From Frigoribacterium sp. CG_9.8 (lineage in GTDB: Bacteria > Actinomycetota > Actinomycetes > Actinomycetales > Microbacteriaceae): DNA of 64,000 nt. Each line of letters opens with the position of its first letter. Within the stretch, counting starts at the first letter, position 1. Of this stretch, positions 17,432 to 25,554 are shown piece by piece. The notes beneath the pieces are model-generated. The model had not been told where the DNA came from and searched no databases. It saw only the letters and a program-made list of their open reading frames with translations. A program made the position numbers and the translations under genes. The stretch spans positions 310,001 through 374,000 of the forward strand of contig NZ_JADOVH010000002.1 in assembly GCF_015751965.1 (NCBI RefSeq), given 5' to 3'.

Positions 17432-18539
17432 GAACGCTCGCGAGTGTGCGGAAACCGAGCCCGTGGGCGGCAGCAACCGGCTCGCTGATGACTTCTCCGG
17501 AGTGGGTGTTCAATCCGAGGGCAAGGGATGCATCGGCCCGCAGCGCGTTGATCCAGCCGTGGTTCGCTATCGCGCGTACATAGGGCAGCGTCGCATTCGT
17601 GAGCGCGTACGTGGAGGTGTTCGGCACGGCACCTGGCATATTTGCGACGCAGTAGAACAGCGAGCCATGCACGGCAAAGGTGGGGTCGGCGTGAGTCGTC
17701 GCGTGAGAGTCGGCGAAGCATCCGCCCTGGTCGACGGCAATATCCACCAGCACACTTCCTGGCTTCATTCTCGACACGAGCTCGTTGCTGACGAGCTTTG
17801 GCGCCTTTGCTCCGGGAACGAGCACCGATCCGATCACCATATCTGCGCCAACGCAGGCTCGGTCGATCTCGAATGAGTTGGAAGCGATGGTCTTCACCCG
17901 TCCGGCGTAGAGAGCATCGATCTCGCGCAGGCGCTGGAGATTCGTGTCGAGCACGGTCACTTCGGCACCGAGCCCGACCGCCACCGACAGGGCGTTCGTG
18001 CCAGCAACGCCGCCGCCGAGCACCACGATCCGGGCGGGATGCGTTCCAGGGACTCCCGGAACCAGTAGGCCGGGGCCGCCGTTGGGTTTCATCATCGCGT
18101 TTGCGCCGACTATGGGAGCAAGTCGACCGGCGACCTCGCTCATCGGAGCGAGCAACGGAAGAGAGCGGGAGGGAAGCTGCACCGTTTCGTACGCCACCGC
18201 GGTGACCCCGCGCGCGACCAACTCGTCGGTGAGTCGACGTTCTGCGGCAAGGTGGAGGTAGGTGAAGAGCAGCAGGTCGTCGCGGAAGTAGCCGTATTCG
18301 CTCTCGACCGGCTCCTTCACCTTGAGGAGCAGATCCGCGGCGGCCCACGTGGATGCGGCATCCGCACTGATCGAAGCACCAGCATCGCGGTAGGCCTCAT
18401 CCGGGATGGATGACCCGACCCCGGCTCCGCTCTGGACGAGCACCTCATGGCCGTGAGTGACGAGGTCGTGCACCCCGGCCGGGGTTATCGCCACCCGAAA
18501 CTCGTTGTTTTTGACCTCGGACGGTACGGCGACTCTCAT
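17424..18539 (-). CDS. ald: alanine dehydrogenase
   Basis: 371 residues from ATG 18539, preceded on its strand by AGGAGTGTC; a longer frame exists but lacks homology-like sequence. The enzyme interconverts L-alanine with pyruvate and ammonia using NAD. The N-terminal MRVAVPSEVKNNEFRVAITP is typical. Lys75 (LLKVKEP) and His96 (TYLHLA) occupy the positions of the catalytic residues known from the Mycobacterium tuberculosis enzyme. The Rossmann motif GGGVAGTNA precedes the acidic residue VLD. It is divergent from the potD operon across a 368-bp region. Its last codons lie inside an 11-bp repeat. Confidence 0.96.
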   Translation of the reverse strand: MRVAVPSEVKNNEFRVAITPAGVHDLVTHGHEVLVQSGAGVGSSIPDEAYRDAGASISADAASTWAAADLLLKVKEPVESEYGYFRDDLLLFTYLHLAAERRLTDELVARGVTAVAYETVQLPSRSLPLLAPMSEVAGRLAPIVGANAMMKPNGGPGLLVPGVPGTHPARIVVLGGGVAGTNALSVAVGLGAEVTVLDTNLQRLREIDALYAGRVKTIASNSFEIDRACVGADMVIGSVLVPGAKAPKLVSNELVSRMKPGSVLVDIAVDQGGCFADSHATTHADPTFAVHGSLFYCVANMPGAVPNTSTYALTNATLPYVRAIANHGWINALRADASLALGLNTHSGEVISEPVAAAHGLGFRTLASVLA

Positions 18540-18907
18540 GACACTCCTGGGTGATTGTCGGTGCGATGGTGCCACTTCGGCGTGGCGGTCTGCAGCCGGG
18601 ATGACCGACTCGCACGACAATCGTAGCGTCGCCGCACGCGTGATTCCGCAATGAAATCATGCGTCGAAGTGCTGATTTCGTGAAGATTGTGTTTCAGAAT
18701 GGCGGATTTGCTCCTTCACAGGTGCGCACCGGTCGACTGCTGTGCAAGTATCTACCAACGCTCTTTGACCAATACCGGTCCTCAAGCACCGTTTGATGAG
18801 CACTGTTCATCAAGCACTGTTCGCAAAGCACTGTTGCACCACTGGGGTTCCACCCGCTCAGATTGCCGCCATCCCGTTTTCTCATCTCGTGAAGGAGCCG
18901 CATCCCA
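18540..18907. promoter_or_regulatory. divergent promoter region between ald and potD
   Basis: These 368 bases contain no convincing gene. They must carry the promoters for ald (leftward) and the pot operon (rightward). Distinct content: a four-copy 14-bp repeat close to potD and a GAAGGAG ribosome site for potD. I could not assign -35/-10 boxes with confidence. Confidence 0.6.
18785..18840. repeat. 14-bp tandem repeat upstream of potD
   Basis: Four copies of AGCACTGTTCATCA-like units start at 18785, 18799, 18813 and 18827. The core AGCACTGTT is identical in the last three. They lie 68-123 bp before the potD start, so they may be in the promoter or the 5' leader. Confidence 0.85.
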
Positions 18908-20122
18908 ATGATCAGGTCAATTCCTACCGATCCGATGGTCCAACGTCTAATCCGTGACGCGCAGAGCGCCTCGCTCAGCCGCAGGAACGTGCTCACCGGG
19001 GCGGGGATTTCGGTGGCGGCGCTGTCACTGGCTGCATGCTCCACCGGCCCGGCTACCGCTAAGCCCACCGCTGCAGCCGACAAATCGAGCACCGACAAGA
19101 ACATCAAGTGGGACAACTGGGCGGCGTACCTCGACGAGGATGCCGACGGAAAGACCCATCCGACACTCGACGCCTTCGAGAAGAAGTCGGGCATTGCCGT
19201 CAAGTACACCGTCGCTGTGGACGATAACAACACCTATTACGGCAAGGTGAAGGACCAGCTTGCCCTCGGTCAGAATATCGGGGCTGATCTCGTCTGCCTC
19301 ACCGACTGGATGGTCAGCCGGCTCATCAGGTTCGGCTACGTGCAGAACTTTGATCTCTCCAAGATTCCGAATGCCACGAACCTGACTCCATCGCTGAAGA
19401 ATGTCGACTTCGACCCGGGCCGCACGAAGTCCCTGCCTTGGCAGGGCGGTTTTGCAGGCATCTGCTGGAATAAGGACAAGGTTCCCGGCGGTCTCAAATC
19501 GGTCGACGACCTCTGGGACAAATCCCTCAAGGGCCGCGTCGGGGTGCTGTCGGAGATGCGCGACACCATCGGGTTGATCATGCTGCAGGACGGTGTGGAT
19601 ATCTCGACCAAGTGGGCCGACTCCAAATTCGATAACGCCATCGATGTCTTCCGCAAGCAGGTGACAGACGGCCAGATCCGCAACATCAAGGGCAACGCCT
19701 ACCTCGAAGATCTCAAGAGCGAAGACACCCTCGCCGCGATCTGCTGGTCTGGCGACATCACAGTGATCAACACAGAGGCCGGAGACAAGTGGCAGTTCGC
19801 CATCCCCGAGGCTGGCGGCACGCTCTGGAACGACAACTTCGTGATACCTATCGGCTCACCGAAGAAGTCCGCCGCCGAGGAGCTCATCAACTACTACTAC
19901 CAGCCGGAGGTCGCTGCTGAGGTCGCAGCCTGGGTCAACTACATCACCCCGGTCGTCGGGGCGCGGGAGGCGATGCAGGCCATCAATCCCGCGCTCGCCG
20001 ACAACCAGCTGATCTTCCCCGATGAGAAGACGCTGTCGAACACCAAGGTATTCCGCACCCTGACGGCCGCCGAGGAGAGCAAATTCGGCGCCGCCTTCCA
20101 GGCTGTCCTGCTGGGCTCCTGA
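18908..20122 (+). CDS. potD: polyamine-type ABC transporter substrate-binding lipoprotein
   Basis: 404 residues. The N-terminus has a twin-arginine-like SRRNVLTGAG and a hydrophobic stretch ending in the lipobox LAAC, so it is probably a Tat-exported lipoprotein. The mature part fits the PotD/PotF family (solute-binding type 1), with IKWDNWAAYLDED near its start. It would capture spermidine, putrescine or a related compound outside the membrane and deliver it to PotBC. A GAAGGAG site precedes the ATG. Its stop overlaps potA by one base. The exact ligand cannot be read from sequence. Confidence 0.9.
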   Translation: MIRSIPTDPMVQRLIRDAQSASLSRRNVLTGAGISVAALSLAACSTGPATAKPTAAADKSSTDKNIKWDNWAAYLDEDADGKTHPTLDAFEKKSGIAVKYTVAVDDNNTYYGKVKDQLALGQNIGADLVCLTDWMVSRLIRFGYVQNFDLSKIPNATNLTPSLKNVDFDPGRTKSLPWQGGFAGICWNKDKVPGGLKSVDDLWDKSLKGRVGVLSEMRDTIGLIMLQDGVDISTKWADSKFDNAIDVFRKQVTDGQIRNIKGNAYLEDLKSEDTLAAICWSGDITVINTEAGDKWQFAIPEAGGTLWNDNFVIPIGSPKKSAAEELINYYYQPEVAAEVAAWVNYITPVVGAREAMQAINPALADNQLIFPDEKTLSNTKVFRTLTAAEESKFGAAFQAVLLGS

Positions 20123-21321
20123 TGGGCACGGGCACCTTCGCCGCTTCCGGCGCAGATCTCGAGCTCGTGGGCATTGAGAAGCGGTTTCCGGGCTTCACCG
20201 CCATCGAGGAAATGAATTTGGTCATCCCTGCCGGATCCTTCTTCGCGCTGCTCGGTCCATCCGGTTGTGGCAAGACCACCACCCTGCGTCTCGTCGCCGG
20301 CCTCGAAGAGGCGACGGCCGGTCGCATCCTCATCGGTGGCAAGGATGTCACCGACACCAAGCCGTTCCAGCGTCCGGTGAATACGGTCTTCCAGAGCTAT
20401 GCTCTCTTTCCACACATGTCGATAATCGACAACGTCGCGTTCGGTCTGCGCCGTCGTCGGATTGCGGATGCCTTGACCAAGGCCCATGAGGCGCTGCGCC
20501 TGGTCGAACTCGATCATCTGGCCGCGCGCCGCCCATCGCAACTCTCCGGTGGCCAGCAGCAGCGCGTCGCTCTCGCCAGGGCGATCGTCAATCGCCCAGC
20601 GCTCCTTTTGCTCGACGAACCGCTCGGTGCGCTTGATCTCAAACTGCGCCGCCAGATGCAGCTCGAACTCAAGTCGATTCAGGAGGAGGTCGGTCTCACC
20701 TTCCTTCACGTCACCCATGACCAGGAGGAGGCCATGACCATGGCCGATACCGTCGCGGTGATGAACAAGGGCCGGATCGAGCAGCTCGGTTCCCCCGCGG
20801 TGCTCTATGAACTTCCGCGAACCGCCTTCGTCGCCAACTTCCTCGGCCAGTCGAACCTGTTCACCGGGCCGGTGGCCGGCACCACGGCAGACAGCATCTC
20901 CGTCGACATCGAGGGCTCGCCGATCGTCGTTCCGAAGTCGCGAGCCCAGCGGCACTCCGGCGACGTCACGGTCGGGGTGCGACCGGAAAAGCTCACCCTG
21001 CACCTCACCGAGCCGTCGTCGTCGGCCGGCACCAACATCCTCGGCCCCGGTCGCGTGATCGATGTCTCGTTCAGCGGGGTGAGCACGCAGTACATCATCG
21101 CCATCCCGGGGCTCGGATCCATTGTCGTGTTCGTGCAAAACACCGGAGCCGGTTCGGTCGTCACCGAGGGCGCGGAGGCCTGGGTCTCCTGGAAGGTCGA
21201 GCACGGGTTCGGGCTCGAAGACGAAGGCCCTGTGGCGCCGCGTTTTGCCGCCGATGCGGACACCGCATCGATCGCTGTGCAACGGAAGCGCTCGCTCCTG
21301 TCGGAGCTCAAGGGAGCCTGA
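20122..21321 (+). CDS. potA: polyamine-type ABC transporter ATP-binding protein
   Basis: 399 residues. Walker A GPSGCGKTT, Q-loop, signature LSGGQQQRVALARA, Walker B LLLLDEPLGALD and H-loop FLHVTHDQEEA are all intact, followed by a TOBE domain (about 285-370). It powers import through PotB and PotC. It overlaps potD by one base and is followed within five bases by potB, so the genes form one operon. Confidence 0.95.
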   Translation: MGTGTFAASGADLELVGIEKRFPGFTAIEEMNLVIPAGSFFALLGPSGCGKTTTLRLVAGLEEATAGRILIGGKDVTDTKPFQRPVNTVFQSYALFPHMSIIDNVAFGLRRRRIADALTKAHEALRLVELDHLAARRPSQLSGGQQQRVALARAIVNRPALLLLDEPLGALDLKLRRQMQLELKSIQEEVGLTFLHVTHDQEEAMTMADTVAVMNKGRIEQLGSPAVLYELPRTAFVANFLGQSNLFTGPVAGTTADSISVDIEGSPIVVPKSRAQRHSGDVTVGVRPEKLTLHLTEPSSSAGTNILGPGRVIDVSFSGVSTQYIIAIPGLGSIVVFVQNTGAGSVVTEGAEAWVSWKVEHGFGLEDEGPVAPRFAADADTASIAVQRKRSLLSELKGA

Positions 21322-21325
21322 GGCC

Positions 21326-22237
21326 ATGGCATTCTCCGCATTCGCGTCGGGAACGGTGCAGGAACAGGCTCCGCGGCGCAAGAGTCGCATCGCTCTGCTC
21401 CTGTTACTCCCGGGCATCCTCTATCTGGTGCTGTTCTTCCTGGTTCCCCTGGTGTCGCTGCTGATCACGTCGCTTCAGGCGCCGTCGGCTCTCGGCGATA
21501 TCGGGGTGTACGAGACGGCTTTCCAGTGGCAGAACTATGTCGTTTCGATCACGCAATACGGCGATCAGATCCTGCGGTCGTTCCTATACGCGGTGCTTGC
21601 GACCGTGTTCGCCCTGATCTTCAGCTATCCGCTCGCCTATTTCATCGGGGTGAAAGCGCGCAACTGGCCACTGCTGCAGAACCTGATGCTCGTGCTGGTG
21701 ATTGCGCCATTCTTCATCAGTTTTCTGCTGCGCACTCTGGCCTGGAAGTCTCTGCTCTCCGATGAGTCGGCTTTCGTCACCGGCCTCAAGGCGCTGTCGT
21801 TACTTGCTCCGGATGCACACATCACTGGCACTCCGGTGGCCGTCGTCTTCGGGCTCACCTACAACTTCATCCCGTTTATGACGCTGCCGCTCTATGCGGC
21901 ACTCGAGCGGCTCGACACACGCTATCTCGAGGCGGGAAGCGATCTGTACGCCCATCCGTTCACGGTCTTTCGCACGGTGACGATCCCGCTGTCCATGCCG
22001 GGAATCGTTTCTGGGGTGCTGCTCACCTTCATCCCGGCGGCCGGTGACTATGTGAATGCGAGTCGGGAATTCCTCGGAGGCACCGGCACGGCCATGATCG
22101 GAAACGTCATCGAAAGCAACTTCCTTGTGCAACTCAACTACCCCGCGGCGGCCTCGCTATCGATCATCCTCATGGTCGTGATCCTCGCCATCGTCACCGT
22201 CTACGTGCGCCGGAGTGGAACGGAGGATCTGCTGTGA
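21326..22237 (+). CDS. potB: polyamine-type ABC transporter permease (PotB-like)
   Basis: 303 residues from ATG 21326; longer in-frame starts lie inside potA and are not credible. Six membrane helices are predictable, the first being the very hydrophobic stretch at about residues 22-48. The cytoplasmic EAA-like loop reads YLEAGSDLYAHPFTVFRTVTIP, seen in part as EAGSDLYAHPFTVFRTVTIP. It pairs with PotC to form the channel. The stop overlaps the next start by four bases (GTGA). Confidence 0.93.
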   Translation: MAFSAFASGTVQEQAPRRKSRIALLLLLPGILYLVLFFLVPLVSLLITSLQAPSALGDIGVYETAFQWQNYVVSITQYGDQILRSFLYAVLATVFALIFSYPLAYFIGVKARNWPLLQNLMLVLVIAPFFISFLLRTLAWKSLLSDESAFVTGLKALSLLAPDAHITGTPVAVVFGLTYNFIPFMTLPLYAALERLDTRYLEAGSDLYAHPFTVFRTVTIPLSMPGIVSGVLLTFIPAAGDYVNASREFLGGTGTAMIGNVIESNFLVQLNYPAAASLSIILMVVILAIVTVYVRRSGTEDLL

Positions 22238-23151
22238 CCATGCAAGAGGGACGTGCCATTGCCGCCGCTATGGGCACGCCCGCCGCTATGGGCACGCCCG
22301 CCGCTGTCAACACGCCCGTTTCTGGAGGGCGAAAGCCCAACGGACCGGCCCGACGATTCAGCCTCGGCAGGTGGTTACTCCCGGTCTACACCGCGCTCGC
22401 GCTGGTGTTCCTGCTGATCCCAATCGCGTACACCTTCATCTTCTCGTTCAACGACTCGATCAAATCGAACATCTCCTGGCGCGGGTTCACCCTCAACAAC
22501 TGGCTCAATGTCTGCAATGCGCAGGACGTCTGCTCCGCGTTCGGCAATAGCATCCTCATCGGTGTCACCGCGACCGTGATCGCTACAACACTCGGCACCA
22601 TGATCGCGATCGCTCTCGTGCGCTACCGGTTCCGGTTCCGGTCGTCGATTAGCCTGCTGCTCTTCTTGCCGATGGCCACTCCCGAGGTGGTGCTCGGGGC
22701 CGGCCTCGCGGCCGAGTTCCTCGGTGCCGGAGTGGAAAAGGGCATTGGGACGATCATCATCGCCCACACCATGTTTTGCATCAGCTTCGTCGTGGTGACG
22801 GTGAAGGCACGGGTCTCTAGCCTCGATCCCGCTCTCGAAGAGGCGGGGCGCGATCTCTATGGTTCGCCGGCGCAGGTGTTTTGGCGCATCACCTTCCCGC
22901 TTCTTCTGCCCGGTATCGTGGCGGCAGCATTGCTGTCCTTCGCTCTCAGCTTCGATGATTTCATCATCACCAACTTCAACTCGGGATCAGCGACCACGTT
23001 CCCCAAGTTCGTCTATATCGCTGCATCTCGCGGAATCCCGGCCGAAGCAAACGTGATCGCCTCTGCGGTGTTCCTGATCGCAATCGCGCTGGTCGTCTCA
23101 CAGCAAGTCAGCGCTGCCGCTCGGCGCAAGCGGCTCGCGAGGGTCGGCTGA
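22234..23151 (+). CDS. potC: polyamine-type ABC transporter permease (PotC-like)
   Basis: 305 residues from GTG 22234 overlapping the potB stop; ATG 22240 is two codons in. The first about 45 residues are polar and contain a three-copy 18-bp repeat, unusual for PotC, which normally begins close to the first membrane helix. Six helices follow, with the EAA loop EEAGRDLYGSPAQVFWRITF. It is the second channel subunit of the importer. The stop overlaps the aminotransferase start by one base. Confidence 0.93.
   Translation: MTMQEGRAIAAAMGTPAAMGTPAAVNTPVSGGRKPNGPARRFSLGRWLLPVYTALALVFLLIPIAYTFIFSFNDSIKSNISWRGFTLNNWLNVCNAQDVCSAFGNSILIGVTATVIATTLGTMIAIALVRYRFRFRSSISLLLFLPMATPEVVLGAGLAAEFLGAGVEKGIGTIIIAHTMFCISFVVVTVKARVSSLDPALEEAGRDLYGSPAQVFWRITFPLLLPGIVAAALLSFALSFDDFIITNFNSGSATTFPKFVYIAASRGIPAEANVIASAVFLIAIALVVSQQVSAAARRKRLARVG
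22263..22316 (+). repeat. 18-bp tandem repeat in potC N-terminus
   Basis: Two identical copies (22263, 22281) and one diverged copy of CGCCGCTATGGGCACGCC encode Ala-Ala-Met-Gly-Thr-Pro units ahead of the first membrane helix. Confidence 0.92.
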
Positions 23152-24506
23152 TGGCCTACGACGATCGTGCACGGCTCGCCGGCCTCTGGCAGGCCGAGGT
23201 TGATCTATTCCGAGCCGAACGTCCGCGGTCCGCCGAGCTCTTCGCTGAGGCTGTGCCGCACCTGCCCGACGGTGTGCCGATGCTCTGGATGGCCAAGTGG
23301 CCCGGGCCGTGGCCGGTCTACGTGCACAGTGCCGCCGGTTCTCACTTCATCGACGTCGATGGCATCGATCACGTGGACCTCTGTCTCGGCGATACCGGTG
23401 CGATGTGCGGCCATGCACCCGCTGCCGCAGTGGCGGCGATCACGGCCCAGCTCGCCAAGGGCTCAACCTTTATGCTGCCGACAGCGGATGCCGCAGCAGC
23501 GGCCTCGATGCTGGCCGAGCGCTTCGGGGTACCGGCCTGGCAGTTCAGCCTCTCTGCGACCGACGCGAACCGCAGCCTCATCCGCTATGCCCGCCAGGTG
23601 ACCGGTCGGCCGAAGATCGTCGTGCATGACTACTGCTATCACGGCACCGTCGACGAGGCCTACGCCACCCTCGACGAATCGGGCGCGGTTGTCGAACGCC
23701 GGGGCACGATCGGGGCACCGGTGGCTCCATCCCTCACGACGGCAGTCGTTCCATTCAATGATGTGCCAGCCCTCGAGGCCGCTCTCGCGACAGGGGAGAT
23801 CGCGGCGATGCTCATGGAGCCGGCGCTCACCAACATCGGCATCGTGCTCCCCGACCCCGGCTACCACGCGGCGGTTCGCGAGCTCTGCAGCCGTTACGGC
23901 GTCATCCTCATCATCGATGAGACGCACACCCTGTGCGCTGGCCCGGGCGGGATGATCGCTCGCGACGGCCTCGACCCCGATGCGGTGGTCGTGGGTAAGA
24001 GCATCGGTGGTGGTATTCCTGCAGCGGCATATGGGATGACCGCGTCGTTCTCCGCCCGCGTGCGGGAGTCTCTCGAACTCGAGGACATCGATGTCGGGGG
24101 AGTCGGTGGCACTCTCGCGGGTAACGCTCTCTCTCTCGCGGCTATCCGCGCCACGCTAGCCGAGGTGCTGACCGCGGAGGTGTTCCCCGGCATGATCGAT
24201 CGGGCGACCGAGTGGACGGTCGGTGTTCAAGCGGTCCTCGACGAGTTCGCGGTGCCGTGGCAGGTCACCCAGCTCGGAGCGCGCTCGGAATATAGCTTCC
24301 GGGCATCCGCTCCGCATGATGGAGCAGAGGCCGCAGACGCCGATGATTTTGAGCTGCAGCAGTATCTCCACCTGCATGCCCTGAACCGCGGCATCCTCAT
24401 CACGCCGTTCCACAACATGGCACTGATGGCGCCGAGCACTACCGCCGCCGATGTGGAGCGGCACACGGTCGCCTTCCGCGAGGCCGTGGTCAGCCTGTAC
24501 GCCTGA
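23151..24506 (+). CDS. class III PLP aminotransferase, glutamate-1-semialdehyde aminomutase-like
   Basis: 451 residues. Class III features: the IIDETHTLCAGPGG cofactor-contact strand and the PLP lysine in VVVGKSIGGGIPAAAYG. The overall pattern resembles hemL-like transaminases, but the setting argues against porphyrin synthesis. It is the last gene of the potDABC operon (one-base overlap), so it probably transaminates an amine imported by the transporter, or a product of it. The substrate is inferred from context only. It converges with the asparaginase gene across 10 bp. Confidence 0.88.
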   Translation: MAYDDRARLAGLWQAEVDLFRAERPRSAELFAEAVPHLPDGVPMLWMAKWPGPWPVYVHSAAGSHFIDVDGIDHVDLCLGDTGAMCGHAPAAAVAAITAQLAKGSTFMLPTADAAAAASMLAERFGVPAWQFSLSATDANRSLIRYARQVTGRPKIVVHDYCYHGTVDEAYATLDESGAVVERRGTIGAPVAPSLTTAVVPFNDVPALEAALATGEIAAMLMEPALTNIGIVLPDPGYHAAVRELCSRYGVILIIDETHTLCAGPGGMIARDGLDPDAVVVGKSIGGGIPAAAYGMTASFSARVRESLELEDIDVGGVGGTLAGNALSLAAIRATLAEVLTAEVFPGMIDRATEWTVGVQAVLDEFAVPWQVTQLGARSEYSFRASAPHDGAEAADADDFELQQYLHLHALNRGILITPFHNMALMAPSTTAADVERHTVAFREAVVSLYA

Positions 24507-24516
24507 GCGCTCGGGA

Positions 24517-25554
24517 CTATAGGTCGCGCACCAGTTCTGACACGCGGATGTCTCCCACCGGGTGCCCTCCGCCGAGCACTTTCTCTGTGGCCAGGGCTCC
24601 CACCCGGTCGCACTCCTGCACGGTGATCGCCCCAACCGAGGCGAGCAATCCGAGGGCCACGAGTGAGGTCGCGCGGGCACTGCCGTCCAGCATCTTAAGT
24701 GCGACGGCCGTGCCGTCGGGGGCGCCCATCACTACGACGCCCTCCGCTCCGCCCTTCACGAGCAGGCCAAGCTGTTCGGTCACGACGGTGTTCGCCCGAC
24801 CCGGTCCATCGATGGCCCAGGGATCGGCCAGAACTGCCGCCGTGAGTAGCGCCGCGGCCGAAGTGTCCCGTGCTGGGCTGTCCTGTGCCGCTGAGCTGTC
24901 CTGTGCCGAGCTGTCCTGTGCCGAGCTGTCCCGTGATGCTGAAACGCGGCCGACGGCTGTCGCAAGTCCACGCAACGTGGTGGCAAACACCGGTGCGCCA
25001 CAGCCGTCGACTCCCACATGCCCGACCGGCTCACCGGTGAATTCCTCCACGGTGTCGCGGATCAGCTGCTGCAGCGGATGCGCCGGATCGAGGTAGTTCG
25101 CGGTGGGCCAGCCGTTCTCCACGCAGGCCAGCAGGAACGCGGCATGTTTGCCGGAACAGTTCATCGTCACGCGGGCGGGAGCGGATGCCGTGGACCGCGA
25201 TGTGCTGTCGAACGGCCAGTCCGGCGGACACTGCAGGGCATCCTCACTCAGTCCGGCTCGTGCCAGGAGCTCCCGCACCACAGCCACATGCTCCGGGGTG
25301 CCCGCATGGCTCGCCGTCGCGAGCACGAGTTGCGTGCCCGTGAGAGCCACTCCCGATCGCAGTACCGCGATGGCCTGGAAGAACTTGAGCGACGATCGCC
25401 CGTAGACCAGGGCATCCACGTCACCGAGCGCGCGCGCGACGGTGCCATCCGGCGAGACGACCACAGCAGCACCAAGGTGGCGGGACTCGTCAAGCCCCGA
25501 CCGCGAGAGGATCGCCAGTTCGACGACGCCGGTCAGATCGAGCGGGTGGCTCAC
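24517..25554 (-). CDS. L-asparaginase, Rhizobium-type (class 3) family
   Basis: 345 residues from a GTG overlapping the gabT stop. Motifs match the R. etli-type asparaginase family: SxxK in GRSSLKFFQA (Ser54, Lys57), NCSGKHAAFL with a metal-type Cys and Lys, and DGCGAPVFATT with a second Cys. It would hydrolyse L-asparagine to aspartate and ammonia, probably in the cytoplasm as no signal peptide is visible. A short Asp-Ser-Ser-Ala-Gln repeat interrupts the protein after about residue 210. It is translationally coupled to gabT. Confidence 0.9.
   Translation of the reverse strand: MSHPLDLTGVVELAILSRSGLDESRHLGAAVVVSPDGTVARALGDVDALVYGRSSLKFFQAIAVLRSGVALTGTQLVLATASHAGTPEHVAVVRELLARAGLSEDALQCPPDWPFDSTSRSTASAPARVTMNCSGKHAAFLLACVENGWPTANYLDPAHPLQQLIRDTVEEFTGEPVGHVGVDGCGAPVFATTLRGLATAVGRVSASRDSSAQDSSAQDSSAAQDSPARDTSAAALLTAAVLADPWAIDGPGRANTVVTEQLGLLVKGGAEGVVVMGAPDGTAVALKMLDGSARATSLVALGLLASVGAITVQECDRVGALATEKVLGGGHPVGDIRVSELVRDL
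24875..24937. repeat. 15-bp tandem repeat in asparaginase gene
   Basis: Three copies of GAGCTGTCCTGTGCC-like units (24893, 24908, 24923) plus a related copy at 24875 encode, on the minus strand, Ala-Gln-Asp-Ser-Ser repeats in a predicted surface loop. Confidence 0.9.

Noticed and set aside
18687-18911. Small ORF in the ald/potD spacer
   Set aside because: It consists largely of the 14-bp repeat and flanking DNA, is rich in Cys and Ser by chance, and has no ribosome site.
19939-21417. Long antisense frame opposite potA and potB (492 codons)
   Set aside because: It mirrors high-GC third-position bias of two clearly functional genes and shows no domain or ribosome site.
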